The notes beneath the pieces were generated by a model. The model was given only the letters and a program-made list of their open reading frames with translations. It did not search any database and was not told where the DNA came from. Positions 44,497 to 53,942 of a DNA stretch of 64,000 nucleotides are shown here, one piece after another. Both the position numbers and the translations under genes were made by a program. Source of the stretch: Burkholderiales bacterium (GTDB lineage: Bacteria > Pseudomonadota > Gammaproteobacteria > Burkholderiales > Ga0077523); contig JAIESW010000038.1 in assembly GCA_019745565.1 (NCBI GenBank), forward strand, positions 1 through 64,000, read 5' to 3'. Position 1 is the first letter of the stretch. Each line of letters begins with the position of its first letter.

Positions 44497-45405
44497 ATGC
44501 GCGCCTCCATGGGCCCGAACACCGCCACCCTGCCGCGCTCCACGTGGCTGCTGCTCGCCATCCTCACTCTCGGCTGGGGCATGAACTGGCCCATGATCAA
44601 GATGGGCCTGGCGGACATCCCGGTGTTCACGTTCCGCTTCCTTTGCGTTGCGGCGGGTGCCATAGGCCTCTTTGCCATCGCGCGACTGAGCGGGCTCAGG
44701 ATCGCCGTGCCGCGCGCAGAATGGGGTCCGCTCAGCGTGATGTCGCTGTGCAACGTCACGCTGTGGAACATCCTCATCGCATACGGCATCCAGATGATGC
44801 CGTCGGGGCGCTCCGCCATCCTCGCGTACACGATGCCGCTGTGGACCGTCCTGCTGTCCGCGCCGGTCCTGCACGAGAAGCTCACCCGACGCCGCCTCGC
44901 CGGCATCACGCTGGGCATGGGTGGCCTCGGATTGCTGCTGGCTGCGGAGCTGGCGTCGCTGCGCGCCGCGCCCCTCGGCGCCCTGCTGATCGTCGGCGCC
45001 GCGCTGTCGTGGGCCACCGGCACGACGCTCACGAAGAAGTACCGCAGTTCCCTGCCCACCACCAGCTTCACCGCGTGGAATCTGTTCCTGGGCGGCATTC
45101 CGCTCGCCGTCGGCGCGCTCCTGCTGGAGCCGTCGCAGTGGCGCCCCATCGGTCCGTCGGCGATGGTCGGGCTCATCTACAACATGATCGTGGCGTTCGT
45201 CATCTGCCACTGGATCTGGTTCAAGATCGTCTCGCTCGCTCCCGCGGGCGTATCGGCCCTGGGCACACTGACGATTCCCGTCGTGGCGGTCTTCAGCGGG
45301 ATGCTCCTGCTCGGCGAGCGCCCCGAATGGTCGGATTACGCCGCCCTGGCGCTGATCGTCGCCGCCGTGGCAACGGTGCTGATTCCCCGACGCCAGCCGC
45401 GCTAG
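44497..45405 (+). CDS. EamA/DMT-superfamily transporter
   Basis: A 302-residue, ten-helix EamA exporter with two repeated halves (helices 1-5 and 6-10). It starts at the ATG 44497; a second ATG at 44509 is equally possible, and no ribosome site helps. Substrate unknown; metabolite or amino-acid export is typical. The 168 bp after it lead to the lytic transglycosylase gene. Confidence 0.85.
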   Translation: MRASMGPNTATLPRSTWLLLAILTLGWGMNWPMIKMGLADIPVFTFRFLCVAAGAIGLFAIARLSGLRIAVPRAEWGPLSVMSLCNVTLWNILIAYGIQMMPSGRSAILAYTMPLWTVLLSAPVLHEKLTRRRLAGITLGMGGLGLLLAAELASLRAAPLGALLIVGAALSWATGTTLTKKYRSSLPTTSFTAWNLFLGGIPLAVGALLLEPSQWRPIGPSAMVGLIYNMIVAFVICHWIWFKIVSLAPAGVSALGTLTIPVVAVFSGMLLLGERPEWSDYAALALIVAAVATVLIPRRQPR

Positions 45406-45573
45406 CGGCCCTCTGCGCAACTCAAGACGCCCGCCGCCCCGGCCGTTAAGGCTAGGGCGCGGCGGAGCTTGGCAGAAAAGTTGCTGACACTCTGGCTGCG
45501 CTCCGACGGAGCCGGCCCGACAACCCGTCGAATGTCCACAACTTACTGTTTCCAATAAGAAAACGAAACTGCC

Positions 45574-46242
45574 ATGCGACTGAAGACCGTGTTCCTGACC
45601 CTTGCGCTCGGCGGCCTTGCCCTGACGCAGAGCGGCCTTGCCGGTGCCGATATCTACAAGTGCACGCAGGCTGATGGGACCCCGCTCTTCACCAACGTCC
45701 CCGAGGATCCGCGCTGCCAGCTCCACATGAAGCTCGACAAGGAGGCTTCGGCGGTCTCGAAGATCGTCGAGGACCGCGCCGCCCGCCGGGTTTCGCCGGT
45801 CGCGCGCAGCAAGTACGACGATCACGTGCAGGCCGCGGCGCGCGAGCACGGCGTCGATGCAGCACTGATCCACGCGGTGATCTCCGCGGAATCCGGATAC
45901 AACCAGTTCGCGCGATCGCCCAAGGGCGCGCGCGGTCTGATGCAGCTCATTCCCGAGACGGGTGCGCGCTACGGCGCGACCAACCTGCTCGACCCGCGTC
46001 AGAACATCGATGCCGGCACGCGCTATCTGAAGGATCTGATGGGCATGTTCGGCAACGACATGCGCCTGGCGCTCGCCGCATACAACGCCGGTGAAGGTGC
46101 GGTGATGCGCTACGGCAACATCCCGCCGTACCAGGAGACGCGCCAGTACGTGCCGAAGGTGCTCGCCTACTACAAACGCTACAGCAAGCCCGGCGTCGGC
46201 GGGACGATCCACATCCGCAAGACGTCGACCACTACCGGCTGA
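45574..46242 (+). CDS. Lytic transglycosylase (SLT family 1) with DUF4124-like N-terminus
   Basis: A 222-residue secreted protein. The signal peptide (to ~residue 24) is followed by a short DUF4124-like segment (IYKCTQADGTPLFTN), then the SLT domain with the catalytic Glu in ISAESGYN, GLMQLIPET and AYNAGEGAV. It cleaves peptidoglycan glycan strands. No clear ribosome site is seen. It converges with the DapA-like gene after 4 bp. Confidence 0.88.
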   Translation: MRLKTVFLTLALGGLALTQSGLAGADIYKCTQADGTPLFTNVPEDPRCQLHMKLDKEASAVSKIVEDRAARRVSPVARSKYDDHVQAAAREHGVDAALIHAVISAESGYNQFARSPKGARGLMQLIPETGARYGATNLLDPRQNIDAGTRYLKDLMGMFGNDMRLALAAYNAGEGAVMRYGNIPPYQETRQYVPKVLAYYKRYSKPGVGGTIHIRKTSTTTG

Positions 46243-46246
46243 TCGC

Positions 46247-47176
46247 TCAGCCGCGCAGCGGGCCCAGCGCGCGGGCGAAGCGGCGCGCGCATTCGAGGCC
46301 GAACGCCGAAGGTGCAAGCGCCGGGGCACGGTCATACACCGTCTCATCGAGCCCCATGCGCAGCAGCGCGATGCGCTTGCCGTAGCAGATCAGTGCATCG
46401 AGCGACTGCATGCCGAAGATGATGGCCGGCAGCACTTCGCGATAGATCGCTTCTGCCTCGACCTCGTTGCCGGCCCGCATCGCTGCGAAGACGCGCACCT
46501 GCCAGTCGAAGGTGTCGGTCGCCGGGATCATGCCCGCGCATCCCGCACGCAGGTTGTCGGGCAGTTCCTGGCCGTTGCGGCCGTTGAACACCGCGAGCCG
46601 ACCGCCGGTTTCCTCGATGACGCGCCGGATCTGGGTGACCGGCCCTTCGCCTTTCAGCACCGTGAAGTTGGCATGAGCGCGCGCGAGTTCGGCGATGCCT
46701 TCGGCCGAAACGCCGACCTCGGTGTATTCGGGCGCATTCTGGATCGCCACCGGAAAATCCAGTGCATCCATCACGGCCGCGAAATGGCGGCGATAGAACA
46801 CTTCGGGCTCGCCCCGCTCCGGGGGCGGCTGCAGGATCACCCACGCCGCACCGCACGAGCGGGCGAACCGGGCCGCGGCAACCTGATCCGCGACGCTGCC
46901 CGGCGCCACGGTGACGGCGAGCGGCAGGCGCCCACCGAGATCGGCGGCGACCCATTCGACCAGCGTGCGGCGCTCGTCTGCCGAGAGTTTGTTCACTTCC
47001 GTCGCCAGCCCGAGCACGGCCACGCCATGGGCACCGCCGGAGACCGCCGCGTGGACCTGGGCGCGCGTGAGTTCGCGTTCGAGCTTGCCCTCGCGGCCGA
47101 AACACGCGTACTGCATCGGATAGATGCCCCAGAAGGGCGCGGCACCGTCGCTCATGGGCTGGTCGGCATCCGGCAT
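46247..47176 (-). CDS. Dihydrodipicolinate synthase (DapA)-family lyase
   Basis: A 309-residue DapA-type barrel. The Schiff-base Lys is in FTVLKGEG, the carboxylate loop is GLATEVNKLS and the usual Tyr-containing motif is replaced by NAPEYTEVG. It is unlikely to be the biosynthetic DapA; a hydroxy- or keto-acid aldolase/dehydratase is more likely. The start may be 47176 or 47155 (MSDG); neither has a ribosome site. It is divergent from the RraA-like gene. Confidence 0.82.
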   Translation of the reverse strand: MPDADQPMSDGAAPFWGIYPMQYACFGREGKLERELTRAQVHAAVSGGAHGVAVLGLATEVNKLSADERRTLVEWVAADLGGRLPLAVTVAPGSVADQVAAARFARSCGAAWVILQPPPERGEPEVFYRRHFAAVMDALDFPVAIQNAPEYTEVGVSAEGIAELARAHANFTVLKGEGPVTQIRRVIEETGGRLAVFNGRNGQELPDNLRAGCAGMIPATDTFDWQVRVFAAMRAGNEVEAEAIYREVLPAIIFGMQSLDALICYGKRIALLRMGLDETVYDRAPALAPSAFGLECARRFARALGPLRG

Positions 47177-47229
47177 GGCACCGAAGGGGCGTATGATTTC
47201 TTCACTGTCGGCAGGGATGAGGGGACCGG

Positions 47230-47970
47230 ATGTTTCGAGTGAGCAAGGTGCTGGCGGCCATCGGTATGGCCGCCATGACGGGTATCGTCGCCGCGGCGGA
47301 TGTCGCGCCCGTGACCCATGAGGAGATTCTCGTCGCGCTGCGCGACCCGATCAACAGCACCGGCAACGTCGCCGATGCCGTGGACGAAGCGACCGGTGCG
47401 CGCGGCTGGATGTCGTCCGACATGAAGCCGATCTTCGACACCAAGATCGTCGGGCGTGCCGCGACTGCGCTGATGCGCCCGGTACTGCGCAGCGACCCGC
47501 GCAAGTACCAGAACCATCTGCTCGAGATCCTCGATCAGGCCGAACCGGGCAGCATCCTCGTGTACGTGATGCAGGACGGACTCGAGATCGCGGCCATGGG
47601 GAACCTGATGGCGACGACTGCGAAAGTGCGCGGACTCGAAGGTGCGGTGATCGACGGTGCCGTGCGCGACATCACCGAGATCCGCCAGATCGGTTTGCCG
47701 GTGTGGTCGCGCCGGGTCAGTCCGGCCACGTCGGTGGGACGCATGGTGAGCGTCGACAAGCAGATTCCGGTGCAATGCGGCGGCGTGATGGTGTACCCCG
47801 GCGACTACATCGTCGCCGACGCCGACGGTGCCGTCGTCGTGCCGCAGCAGGCGGCCGCGCAGGTGGTGGCGCTGCTCAAGGCTTACGCCGACAAGGAAAC
47901 GAAGATGGTGCCCATCATCGAGGAGACGAAGTCGATGCTGAAGGCGCTGGAGCGGTACAACCGCTATTGA
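47230..47970 (+). CDS. Secreted RraA-like (HMG aldolase/oxaloacetate decarboxylase fold) protein
   Basis: A 246-residue RraA-family protein with an N-terminal signal peptide (to about residue 23, IVAAAD), which is unusual because RraA-like aldolases are cytoplasmic. The active-site stretch VIDGAVRD is intact and matches the class II pyruvate aldolase-like metal site. GGGGA precedes the ATG. It is followed 14 bp later by a secreted intradiol dioxygenase, so a periplasmic ring-cleavage or keto-acid role is possible. It is not the RNase E regulator unless exported by error. Confidence 0.8.
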   Translation: MFRVSKVLAAIGMAAMTGIVAAADVAPVTHEEILVALRDPINSTGNVADAVDEATGARGWMSSDMKPIFDTKIVGRAATALMRPVLRSDPRKYQNHLLEILDQAEPGSILVYVMQDGLEIAAMGNLMATTAKVRGLEGAVIDGAVRDITEIRQIGLPVWSRRVSPATSVGRMVSVDKQIPVQCGGVMVYPGDYIVADADGAVVVPQQAAAQVVALLKAYADKETKMVPIIEETKSMLKALERYNRY

Positions 47971-47984
47971 GCGGGCGCAACGGA

Positions 47985-48644
47985 ATGGCGGCCGTATCCA
48001 TCACTCGACGACGCATCGCGGGCGCATTCGCGATCGCACAGCTCGCGGGGGTGCGCTGCGCCCTGGCGGAGCTCGTCGCCACGCCGGCGCAGATGCAGGG
48101 ACCGTTCTATCCCGTGACCCTGCCGCTCGAGCGCGACAACGACCTCGTCAGCATCGCCGGCCGCAGCGGCAAGGCCCACGGCACCGTCACGGACGTGACG
48201 GGCCGCGTTCTCGACACCGACGGCAAACCGGTCGCAGGCGTGAGGATCGAGATCTGGCAGGTGAACGGCTATGGCCGCTATCACCATCCGGACGACGACA
48301 GCGACCTGCCGATGGACCCGAACTTCCAGGGCTATGGTGAAACCGTGAGCGACGCCGACGGCGGCTATCGCTTCCGCACCGTGAAGCCGGTCGCCTATCC
48401 TGGGCGCGCGCCGCACATCCATTTCGCGCTGACCGGTCGCGGCTTCGGCCCGTTCTACACCCAGATGTACCTGGCAGGAGCGCCCGAGAACGCCGGCGAT
48501 TTCCTCCTGCGCCGCGTCACCGATCGCCGGCTGCGCGACGCACTGATCGTCCCGCTCGAAGCCTCGCCGAATGCCGGCAGCGAACTGGCGGCGCGTTTCG
48601 ACGTGGTGCTGGGCAGCAGCATGCTGTCGAAGCAGCGGCCATGA
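47985..48644 (+). CDS. Secreted intradiol (protocatechuate 3,4-type) dioxygenase
   Basis: A 219-residue protein with a Tat-type signal (ITRRRIAGAF). The non-haem Fe(III) ligands fit the family: Tyr in YGRYHHP and His in RAPHIHF; GPFYP is the typical start of the domain. It would open catechol-type rings between the hydroxyls. The export signal separates it from cytoplasmic PcaGH. It is 14 bp after the secreted RraA-like gene and overlaps the next small gene by 4 nt. Confidence 0.85.
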   Translation: MAAVSITRRRIAGAFAIAQLAGVRCALAELVATPAQMQGPFYPVTLPLERDNDLVSIAGRSGKAHGTVTDVTGRVLDTDGKPVAGVRIEIWQVNGYGRYHHPDDDSDLPMDPNFQGYGETVSDADGGYRFRTVKPVAYPGRAPHIHFALTGRGFGPFYTQMYLAGAPENAGDFLLRRVTDRRLRDALIVPLEASPNAGSELAARFDVVLGSSMLSKQRP

Positions 48645-48853
48645 GCGACGAGACGATGCCGAAGGCCGCGATGCTGCACCGCCTCGCGGAACTCAAGATG
48701 GAGCACAGCGACCTGGACGACGTGATCACCCGCGTGACCAACGACCCCGGTCACGACGAGTTGCGCGTGCGGCGACTCAAGAAGCGCAAGCTGCTGCTGA
48801 AGGACCAGATCGCCTGGCTCGAGCGGCAGATCGATCCGGACGAGCCGGCCTGA
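48641..48853 (+). CDS. YdcH-family (DUF465) small protein
   Basis: A 70-residue helical hairpin protein (HRLAELKMEHSDLDDVI, then KKRKLLLKDQI), the DUF465/YdcH pattern. Function unknown. Its ATG overlaps the dioxygenase stop by 4 nt (ATGA). Confidence 0.85.
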   Translation: MSDETMPKAAMLHRLAELKMEHSDLDDVITRVTNDPGHDELRVRRLKKRKLLLKDQIAWLERQIDPDEPA

Positions 48854-48892
48854 GCCATCACCGGCCGCGATCAGGGAGCGACCGGCGAGCCG

Positions 48893-49180
48893 CTATTGCG
48901 GGAGCTTGTAGTACTTGTCGGCGATGTACTCGGTGACGTTGTCGATATCGGTCGGCGTCCAGCGCAGCCTGGTGTTCTCCTGCCATCGCTGCACCTGCTG
49001 ACGCACCTCCAGGTAGGTGTTGGCGAGCCGGTCCGCGCGGGTGTACACAGAGGTCGTGTGGCACAGCACGCAATGGTTGTCGTGCAGCGACTGGCCGCGG
49101 TCGCGATCGGCGGCCACAGCGGGAAACGCGAGAGCCGCCAAGGCAACGGCGGCGACCTGCGAGCAGACGGACTTCGACAT
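48893..49180 (-). CDS. Small monohaem cytochrome c (SHP/green-haem-like)
   Basis: A 95-residue secreted cytochrome: signal peptide to AVAAD, then CVLCH. The tail SVYTRADR, QVQRW, LRWTPTDIDNV and YIADKYYKL matches SHP-like cytochromes. There is no Met or His after the haem motif, so the sixth ligand is another residue or absent, as in oxygen- or NO-binding SHP. AGGAGG precedes the ATG. It is divergent from a small membrane-protein gene. Confidence 0.85.
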   Translation of the reverse strand: MSKSVCSQVAAVALAALAFPAVAADRDRGQSLHDNHCVLCHTTSVYTRADRLANTYLEVRQQVQRWQENTRLRWTPTDIDNVTEYIADKYYKLPQ

Positions 49181-49291
49181 GGCTATCCTCCTGGAATGGC
49201 TCGGAATTCTGCAAATCCGCAACGCCGCCGCCGCGACGGCCTGAACCGAGTCGCACGGAACTGCGTCTAACCGGCATCTTTCCATCGAGCG

Positions 49292-49750
49292 ATGAAACCG
49301 ACTTTGATCCTGATCATGCTCACCGCGGCCGTGCTCACGTTCACGACCCTGGTCGCGGTCGCAGCAGTGGCATTCTTCTGGGGCGGCGCTGCCGGCATGG
49401 CCGGCGGCGATCGGACCACGTCCGGCCTCACGGCGGCGATCTACGCGCCCTTTGCCCTGGTGGCACTGCTGCTGCCGGTCATGGCGGCGCCCATGGCGCG
49501 ACTGGCGTTGCGGTTGGGGGGCAGCAACCGCTCGGCGTCGGCCCACCCGATCCAGCCACTGTGGCTCCTGGCGGCGGTCGTCTTCCTCGCCGCCGAGGCA
49601 CTCATCGCGGCAATCCGTACAATCGCCGGCGACGGGGCCTACTCGGCCCCGCTGTTCCTGCACCTGCTGCTCGCGGGCTACGCGGCGGCCGGCGCATACC
49701 TGTTGAGACGAGGTCCGGACCATGTTCGCGAATCTGCTGACACGCAGTAG
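49292..49750 (+). CDS. Four-helix membrane protein, hypothetical
   Basis: A 152-residue protein with four predicted membrane helices. No recognised family. It overlaps the next lipoprotein gene by 29 nt, an unusually long overlap that suggests translational coupling. Confidence 0.6.
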   Translation: MKPTLILIMLTAAVLTFTTLVAVAAVAFFWGGAAGMAGGDRTTSGLTAAIYAPFALVALLLPVMAAPMARLALRLGGSNRSASAHPIQPLWLLAAVVFLAAEALIAAIRTIAGDGAYSAPLFLHLLLAGYAAAGAYLLRRGPDHVRESADTQ

Positions 49751-50108
49751 CGCAATCGGCTTGGCGCTGTCGGCGGCTATCGCCCTCGCCGGCTGCGCCA
49801 CCACGACGAAGCGCGTGCCCATGACGCTGGAGCAGGTCATCCAGCAATCGAAGGCGGGGACGCCACCGGCCGACATCATCAATCAGCTGAAGGACTCGCG
49901 CAGCGTCTTCGAGGTCTCGGGTTCGCAGTTCGCGAAACTGCGCGAGGAAGGCGTGGACGACTCCGTGCTCGACTTCATCCAGCGCACCTACGTCGCGAGC
50001 GTGGAGATGGACACCCGGCTGCGCTACCAGAGCATGTACTGGGGCTATGGCTGGGGGTATCCGTATCGTCCCTACTACGGCGGGTGGCCGTACTGGTACG
50101 GCTGGTGA
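49722..50108 (+). CDS. Small lipoprotein with aromatic C-terminus, hypothetical
   Basis: A 128-residue lipoprotein with lipobox LAGC (Cys25). A helical region (TLEQVIQQSKAG, FAKLREEGVDDSVLDF) leads to a Tyr/Trp/Gly/Pro-rich tail. Such tails are often seen in betaproteobacterial envelope proteins. Function unknown. It faces the convergent EamA gene. Confidence 0.7.
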   Translation: MFANLLTRSSAIGLALSAAIALAGCATTTKRVPMTLEQVIQQSKAGTPPADIINQLKDSRSVFEVSGSQFAKLREEGVDDSVLDFIQRTYVASVEMDTRLRYQSMYWGYGWGYPYRPYYGGWPYWYGW

Positions 50109-50117
50109 GCTGACTGC

Positions 50118-51041
50118 TCAGCGGCTGTCGCGGGCCCGCCGCGCGGCCAGGGCCTTCTGGAGCACCGACCAGTTCACCAGTACCAGCGCGCCGATCACGC
50201 CGGCCAGCCCCACCAGCAGCCGCCAGGTCACGGGTTCGTTCAGTACCAGCGCTCCGAGGATTGCCGCAGAGACGGGATTCAGCGTGACCGCGAGCGCCAC
50301 GCGCGAGGGCGCCGTGTGTTCGAGCGCCCAGATCCATAGGAAGAAGGTGACGGCGCCCCCGAGGCACGTGAGGTAGAGCACCGCGAGCCAACCCGGTGCG
50401 CTGATGTGGCTGAAAGCCTCCCACTCGCCCTGGGCGATCACCACGAGGGCAATGGCCACCGCACCCGCAGGGATCATGACCGATGCCACCACCATCGCCC
50501 GGTACTTGCGCAGCGCATAGCTCGAAGCGACGTTGTAGATCGAACCCGACAGCACGGCGCCGAACATGTAGAGGTCACCCTTCCACGTCTCGGCGTTGGC
50601 GCCAACGATGCGGTCGCCCAACGCGAAGCCGACCGCGGCCAACGCCAGCACGCCACCGGCGACCTTGGTCGCGGTGAGGCGCTCGCGTCCGACCAGTGCG
50701 GCGAAGGCCAGCGTGAACAGCGGCTGGGTCGACAGCACGAGCGCCGCGCGCGCGGCGGGAATATGCGCGAGACTCATGGTGAAGAACCAGGGGAACACCG
50801 CGAACTGCACCAGCCCCAGACCGACTACCATGGGCGCATCGCGCGTCGCCACCTTCACCGGCATGCGCGGCAGTGTGAACGCGAGCATCAGCACACTGGC
50901 CCCTGCAAAACGCAACAGGATCGTGGGCAGGACACCCGCTTCGGGAACCACGAACCGGGTCGCCACGATCGCGGAACCGCCGAGCGTGCTGGAAAGACAG
51001 GCCGCGAGAACGGCCAGCAGGGGAAGAGGTAGGTTCTTCAA
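50118..51041 (-). CDS. EamA/DMT-superfamily transporter
   Basis: A 307-residue, ten-helix EamA exporter with two repeated halves. The gap of 155 bp to ilvD upstream contains a cluster of GC hairpins, so it may be separately transcribed or read through from ilvD. Substrate unknown. Confidence 0.85.
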   Translation of the reverse strand: MKNLPLPLLAVLAACLSSTLGGSAIVATRFVVPEAGVLPTILLRFAGASVLMLAFTLPRMPVKVATRDAPMVVGLGLVQFAVFPWFFTMSLAHIPAARAALVLSTQPLFTLAFAALVGRERLTATKVAGGVLALAAVGFALGDRIVGANAETWKGDLYMFGAVLSGSIYNVASSYALRKYRAMVVASVMIPAGAVAIALVVIAQGEWEAFSHISAPGWLAVLYLTCLGGAVTFFLWIWALEHTAPSRVALAVTLNPVSAAILGALVLNEPVTWRLLVGLAGVIGALVLVNWSVLQKALAARRARDSR

Positions 51042-51060
51042 GACTCAGGGATGTACTAGC

Positions 51061-51150
51061 TTCGCCTCCGCCCTGACCCTGCCCCGGCCAAGCCGGGGGA
51101 GGGGATGTACACCCCTTCCCCCGACTGCGTCGGGGGAAGGCTGGGATGGG
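51061..51150. repeat. Cluster of three GC hairpins, REP/BIME-like
   Basis: CCCCGGC/GCCGGGG (51082-51098), GGGG...CCCC (51101-51115) and CCCCCGA/TCGGGGG (51118-51136) lie in a row, ending in gggaaggctgggatggg (51134-51150), which is also found at 15667. It sits behind ilvD and in front of the EamA gene. Confidence 0.6.
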
Positions 51151-51196
51151 GGCAAACGTCTAACGTTGAAGCCCGGACCTCCACCCCACCCCCGCC

Positions 51197-52876
51197 TCAA
51201 GACCGATCCGTCACCGCCCCTTTGGAGGCCGTCGAAACGAGCTTCACGTACTTCGCCATGAGGCCGCGCGTGTAGCGCGGCGCCGGTTGCTTCCAGGCGG
51301 CGCGGCGCTTCGCGAGTTCCTCGTCGGACACGTGCATCTGGATCAGCTGCTTGTGCGCGTCGATGGTGATCGTGTCGCCTTCCTGCACCAGCGCGATGGG
51401 ACCACCCACGAATGCCTCGGGCGCCACGTGACCTACCACCATGCCCCATGACGCACCGGAGAAGCGCCCGTCGGTCAGCAGACCGACCGATTCGCCGAGC
51501 CCCGCGCCCACCAGGGCCGAGGTGGGCGAGAGCATCTCCTGCATGCCCGGCCCGCCCTTGGGCCCTTCGTAGCGGATCACCACCACGTCGCCCGCCTTGA
51601 CCTTGCCGCCGATGATCGCTTCCATCGTCTCCGCCTCGGAGTTGAACACGCGGGCCGGACCGGTGATCACCGGGCTCTTGAGGCCCGTGATCTTGGCGAC
51701 ACAGCCCTCCGGCGCGAGATTGCCCTTGAGGATCGCGAGGTGCCCCTGCTCGTACAGCGGGTCGTCCCACGCGTGGATGACGTCCTGGTCCGTGCGGCGC
51801 ACCGGATTGAGCGCCTTTAATTCCTCACCGATGGTGCGGCCGGTGATCGTCATGCAATCGCCGTGCAACAACCCGTGGTCGAGCAGCATCTTGAGCACCA
51901 CCGGCACACCGCCGGCCTTGTGGAAGTCGGTGGCGACGTACTTGCCCGACGGCTTCAGGTCGCAGATCACCGGGGTGCGCAGGCGGATGCGTTCGAAGTC
52001 GTCGATGGTCCACTCGACCTCGGCAGCCGAAGCGATGGCAAGGTAGTGCAACACGGCGTTGGTGGAACCGCCAGTGGCCATCACCAGCGACACCACGTTC
52101 TCGATGGACTTGCGGGTAATGATGTCGCGCGGGCGGATGTTCTTGCGTACCGCGTTGACCAGCACCTTCGCGGATTCCGCGGCGGAATCGGCCTTCTCCG
52201 GATCCGGCGAGGCGATCTGCGAGGAACCGAGCAGGCTCATGCCCAACGCCTCGAACGACGAGGACATCGTGTTGGCGGTGAACATGCCGCCGCACGCGCC
52301 CACGGTCGGACAGGCGTTACGCTCGACGCCTTCGAAGTCCTCCTTCGACATCTTGCCGGCCGTATAGGCACCCACCGCCTCGAAGGCGCTGGCGATGGTG
52401 AGGTCGCGGCCCTTCCACTTCCCCGGCTTGATGGTGCCTCCGTACACGTAGATCGCGGGCACGTTCATGCGCGCGATGGCCATCATGCCGCCGGGCATGT
52501 TCTTGTCGCAGGCACCGATCACTAGCACCCCGTCCATCATCTGCCCGTTGACCGAGGTCTCGATCGCATCCGCGATCACCTCGCGCGACACCAGCGAATA
52601 CTTCATGCCTTCGGTGCCCATGCCGATGCCGTCGGTCACCGTCGGCACGCCGAACACCTGCGGCTTCCCACCGGCCGCATCGATGGCCTGCATGGCGCGA
52701 TCCACCAGCGGCTGGATGCCCGCGTTGCAGGGGTTCATGTTGGAATGGCCGTTGGCCACGCCGATGATCGGTTTGTCGAAGTCGCCGTCGCCGAAGCCGA
52801 CGGCGCGCAGCATCGCGCGATTGGGGGAGCGGGCAACGCCGGCCGTGATGAGTTTGGAACGCCAGTTGTCGGCCAT
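51197..52876 (-). CDS. ilvD: Dihydroxy-acid dehydratase
   Basis: A 559-residue IlvD, which dehydrates dihydroxy acids to the 2-keto acids of valine and isoleucine synthesis. Fe-S cysteines are in [16 protein letters not shown] and [12 protein letters not shown]. The ATG at 52876 follows AGGAGG by 8 nt. It is divergent from a LysR regulator gene 157 bp away, which may control it. Confidence 0.95.
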   Translation of the reverse strand: MADNWRSKLITAGVARSPNRAMLRAVGFGDGDFDKPIIGVANGHSNMNPCNAGIQPLVDRAMQAIDAAGGKPQVFGVPTVTDGIGMGTEGMKYSLVSREVIADAIETSVNGQMMDGVLVIGACDKNMPGGMMAIARMNVPAIYVYGGTIKPGKWKGRDLTIASAFEAVGAYTAGKMSKEDFEGVERNACPTVGACGGMFTANTMSSSFEALGMSLLGSSQIASPDPEKADSAAESAKVLVNAVRKNIRPRDIITRKSIENVVSLVMATGGSTNAVLHYLAIASAAEVEWTIDDFERIRLRTPVICDLKPSGKYVATDFHKAGGVPVVLKMLLDHGLLHGDCMTITGRTIGEELKALNPVRRTDQDVIHAWDDPLYEQGHLAILKGNLAPEGCVAKITGLKSPVITGPARVFNSEAETMEAIIGGKVKAGDVVVIRYEGPKGGPGMQEMLSPTSALVGAGLGESVGLLTDGRFSGASWGMVVGHVAPEAFVGGPIALVQEGDTITIDAHKQLIQMHVSDEELAKRRAAWKQPAPRYTRGLMAKYVKLVSTASKGAVTDRS

Positions 52877-53033
52877 GGGGGAATCCTCCTGAGGTAGGAA
52901 TGCTTGACGGTCGCGAGTGGTGGCGCACCGCGGCGAACGGTTCGCCCCGCGCGGTCCATCACAGTTTTGCCGAGAGTTTCGCCGAAAGCCGCGACTCGCG
53001 TCTAATATATTGTCCGGGTCGGATTGATACTGC

Positions 53034-53942
53034 ATGGCTATGAATATCGAACTGCGCCATCTGCGCTATTTCGTGGCGGTCGCCGAAGAACTGCACTTCG
53101 GCCGCGCCGCGCAGCGGCTGCACATCTCGCAGCCGCCGCTGTCGATGCAGATCCGCGCGCTGGAGGAGAATCTCGGGGTGCAGTTGTTCGAACGGACCCA
53201 GCGCCGCGTCGCGCTGACGCAGGCCGGCGCCGCCTTCCTGGGCGAGGCCCGCCAGATTCTCGCGCGCACGGAGAGTGCCGCCCTGCTCGCCCGCCGCGCG
53301 AGCCGCGGCGAGGTCGGTGACCTCGCCATCGGCTTCGTGAGCACCGCCGACTACAACGTCCTGCCGCCGCTGTTGCGCGAATTCCGGCAGCGGGCGCCGG
53401 CGGTGCGGCTCACGCTGTACGAATCCACCACCGACCGGCAGCTGGCAGACCTGGTGGACGGCCGGATCGACGTGGGGTTCGTGCTGCCGCCGGTGGAGGA
53501 TCCACGCCTCACTTACCGCACTATTCATCGCGAGACGCTGGTGGCCGCGCTGCCGGCGCGGCACCCGCTCGCTCGCGCGAAGGGCAAGCTCCGGCTCGCG
53601 GCCCTGTCCGAGTCACCCTTCATCCTGTTTCCGCGACCGAATGCGCCCAGCTTGTACGATGCCGTGGTGAGCTATTGCAGCAGCGCGGGCTTCAGCCCGC
53701 ACATCGAGCAGGAAGCGGTACAGATGCAGACGATCGTGAGCCTGGTGTCGGCCGAGATCGGCGTCGCGCTGATTCCCGCCTCCCTGCGCCACCTGGGGCG
53801 GACCGGCGTGGTCTACAAAGCGCCGGTCGAGCGCAGTCCCCTGACGGAGATCGGGCTCGCCTGGCGCCGTGACGACACGCTCGCGACCTTGGGGATGTTC
53901 CTCGAAGTCGCAGTTCCCGCGCACTCGGGCGCCGCGAAATGA
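53034..53942 (+). CDS. LysR-family transcriptional regulator
   Basis: A 302-residue LTTR. The N-terminal wHTH reads [30 protein letters not shown]; the rest is the effector-binding domain. It is divergent from ilvD, with an AT-rich start region (ctaatatatt) between them. An ilvD regulator is a natural guess, but the overlap of its stop with tsaE (ATGA) could also point to another target. An ATG two codons later is also possible as start. Confidence 0.88.
   Translation: MAMNIELRHLRYFVAVAEELHFGRAAQRLHISQPPLSMQIRALEENLGVQLFERTQRRVALTQAGAAFLGEARQILARTESAALLARRASRGEVGDLAIGFVSTADYNVLPPLLREFRQRAPAVRLTLYESTTDRQLADLVDGRIDVGFVLPPVEDPRLTYRTIHRETLVAALPARHPLARAKGKLRLAALSESPFILFPRPNAPSLYDAVVSYCSSAGFSPHIEQEAVQMQTIVSLVSAEIGVALIPASLRHLGRTGVVYKAPVERSPLTEIGLAWRRDDTLATLGMFLEVAVPAHSGAAK

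Noticed and set aside
44083..46347. A 754-codon minus-strand frame
   Set aside because: Only its last 126 codons are real (the holin-like protein). The rest is the shadow of the EamA and transglycosylase genes.
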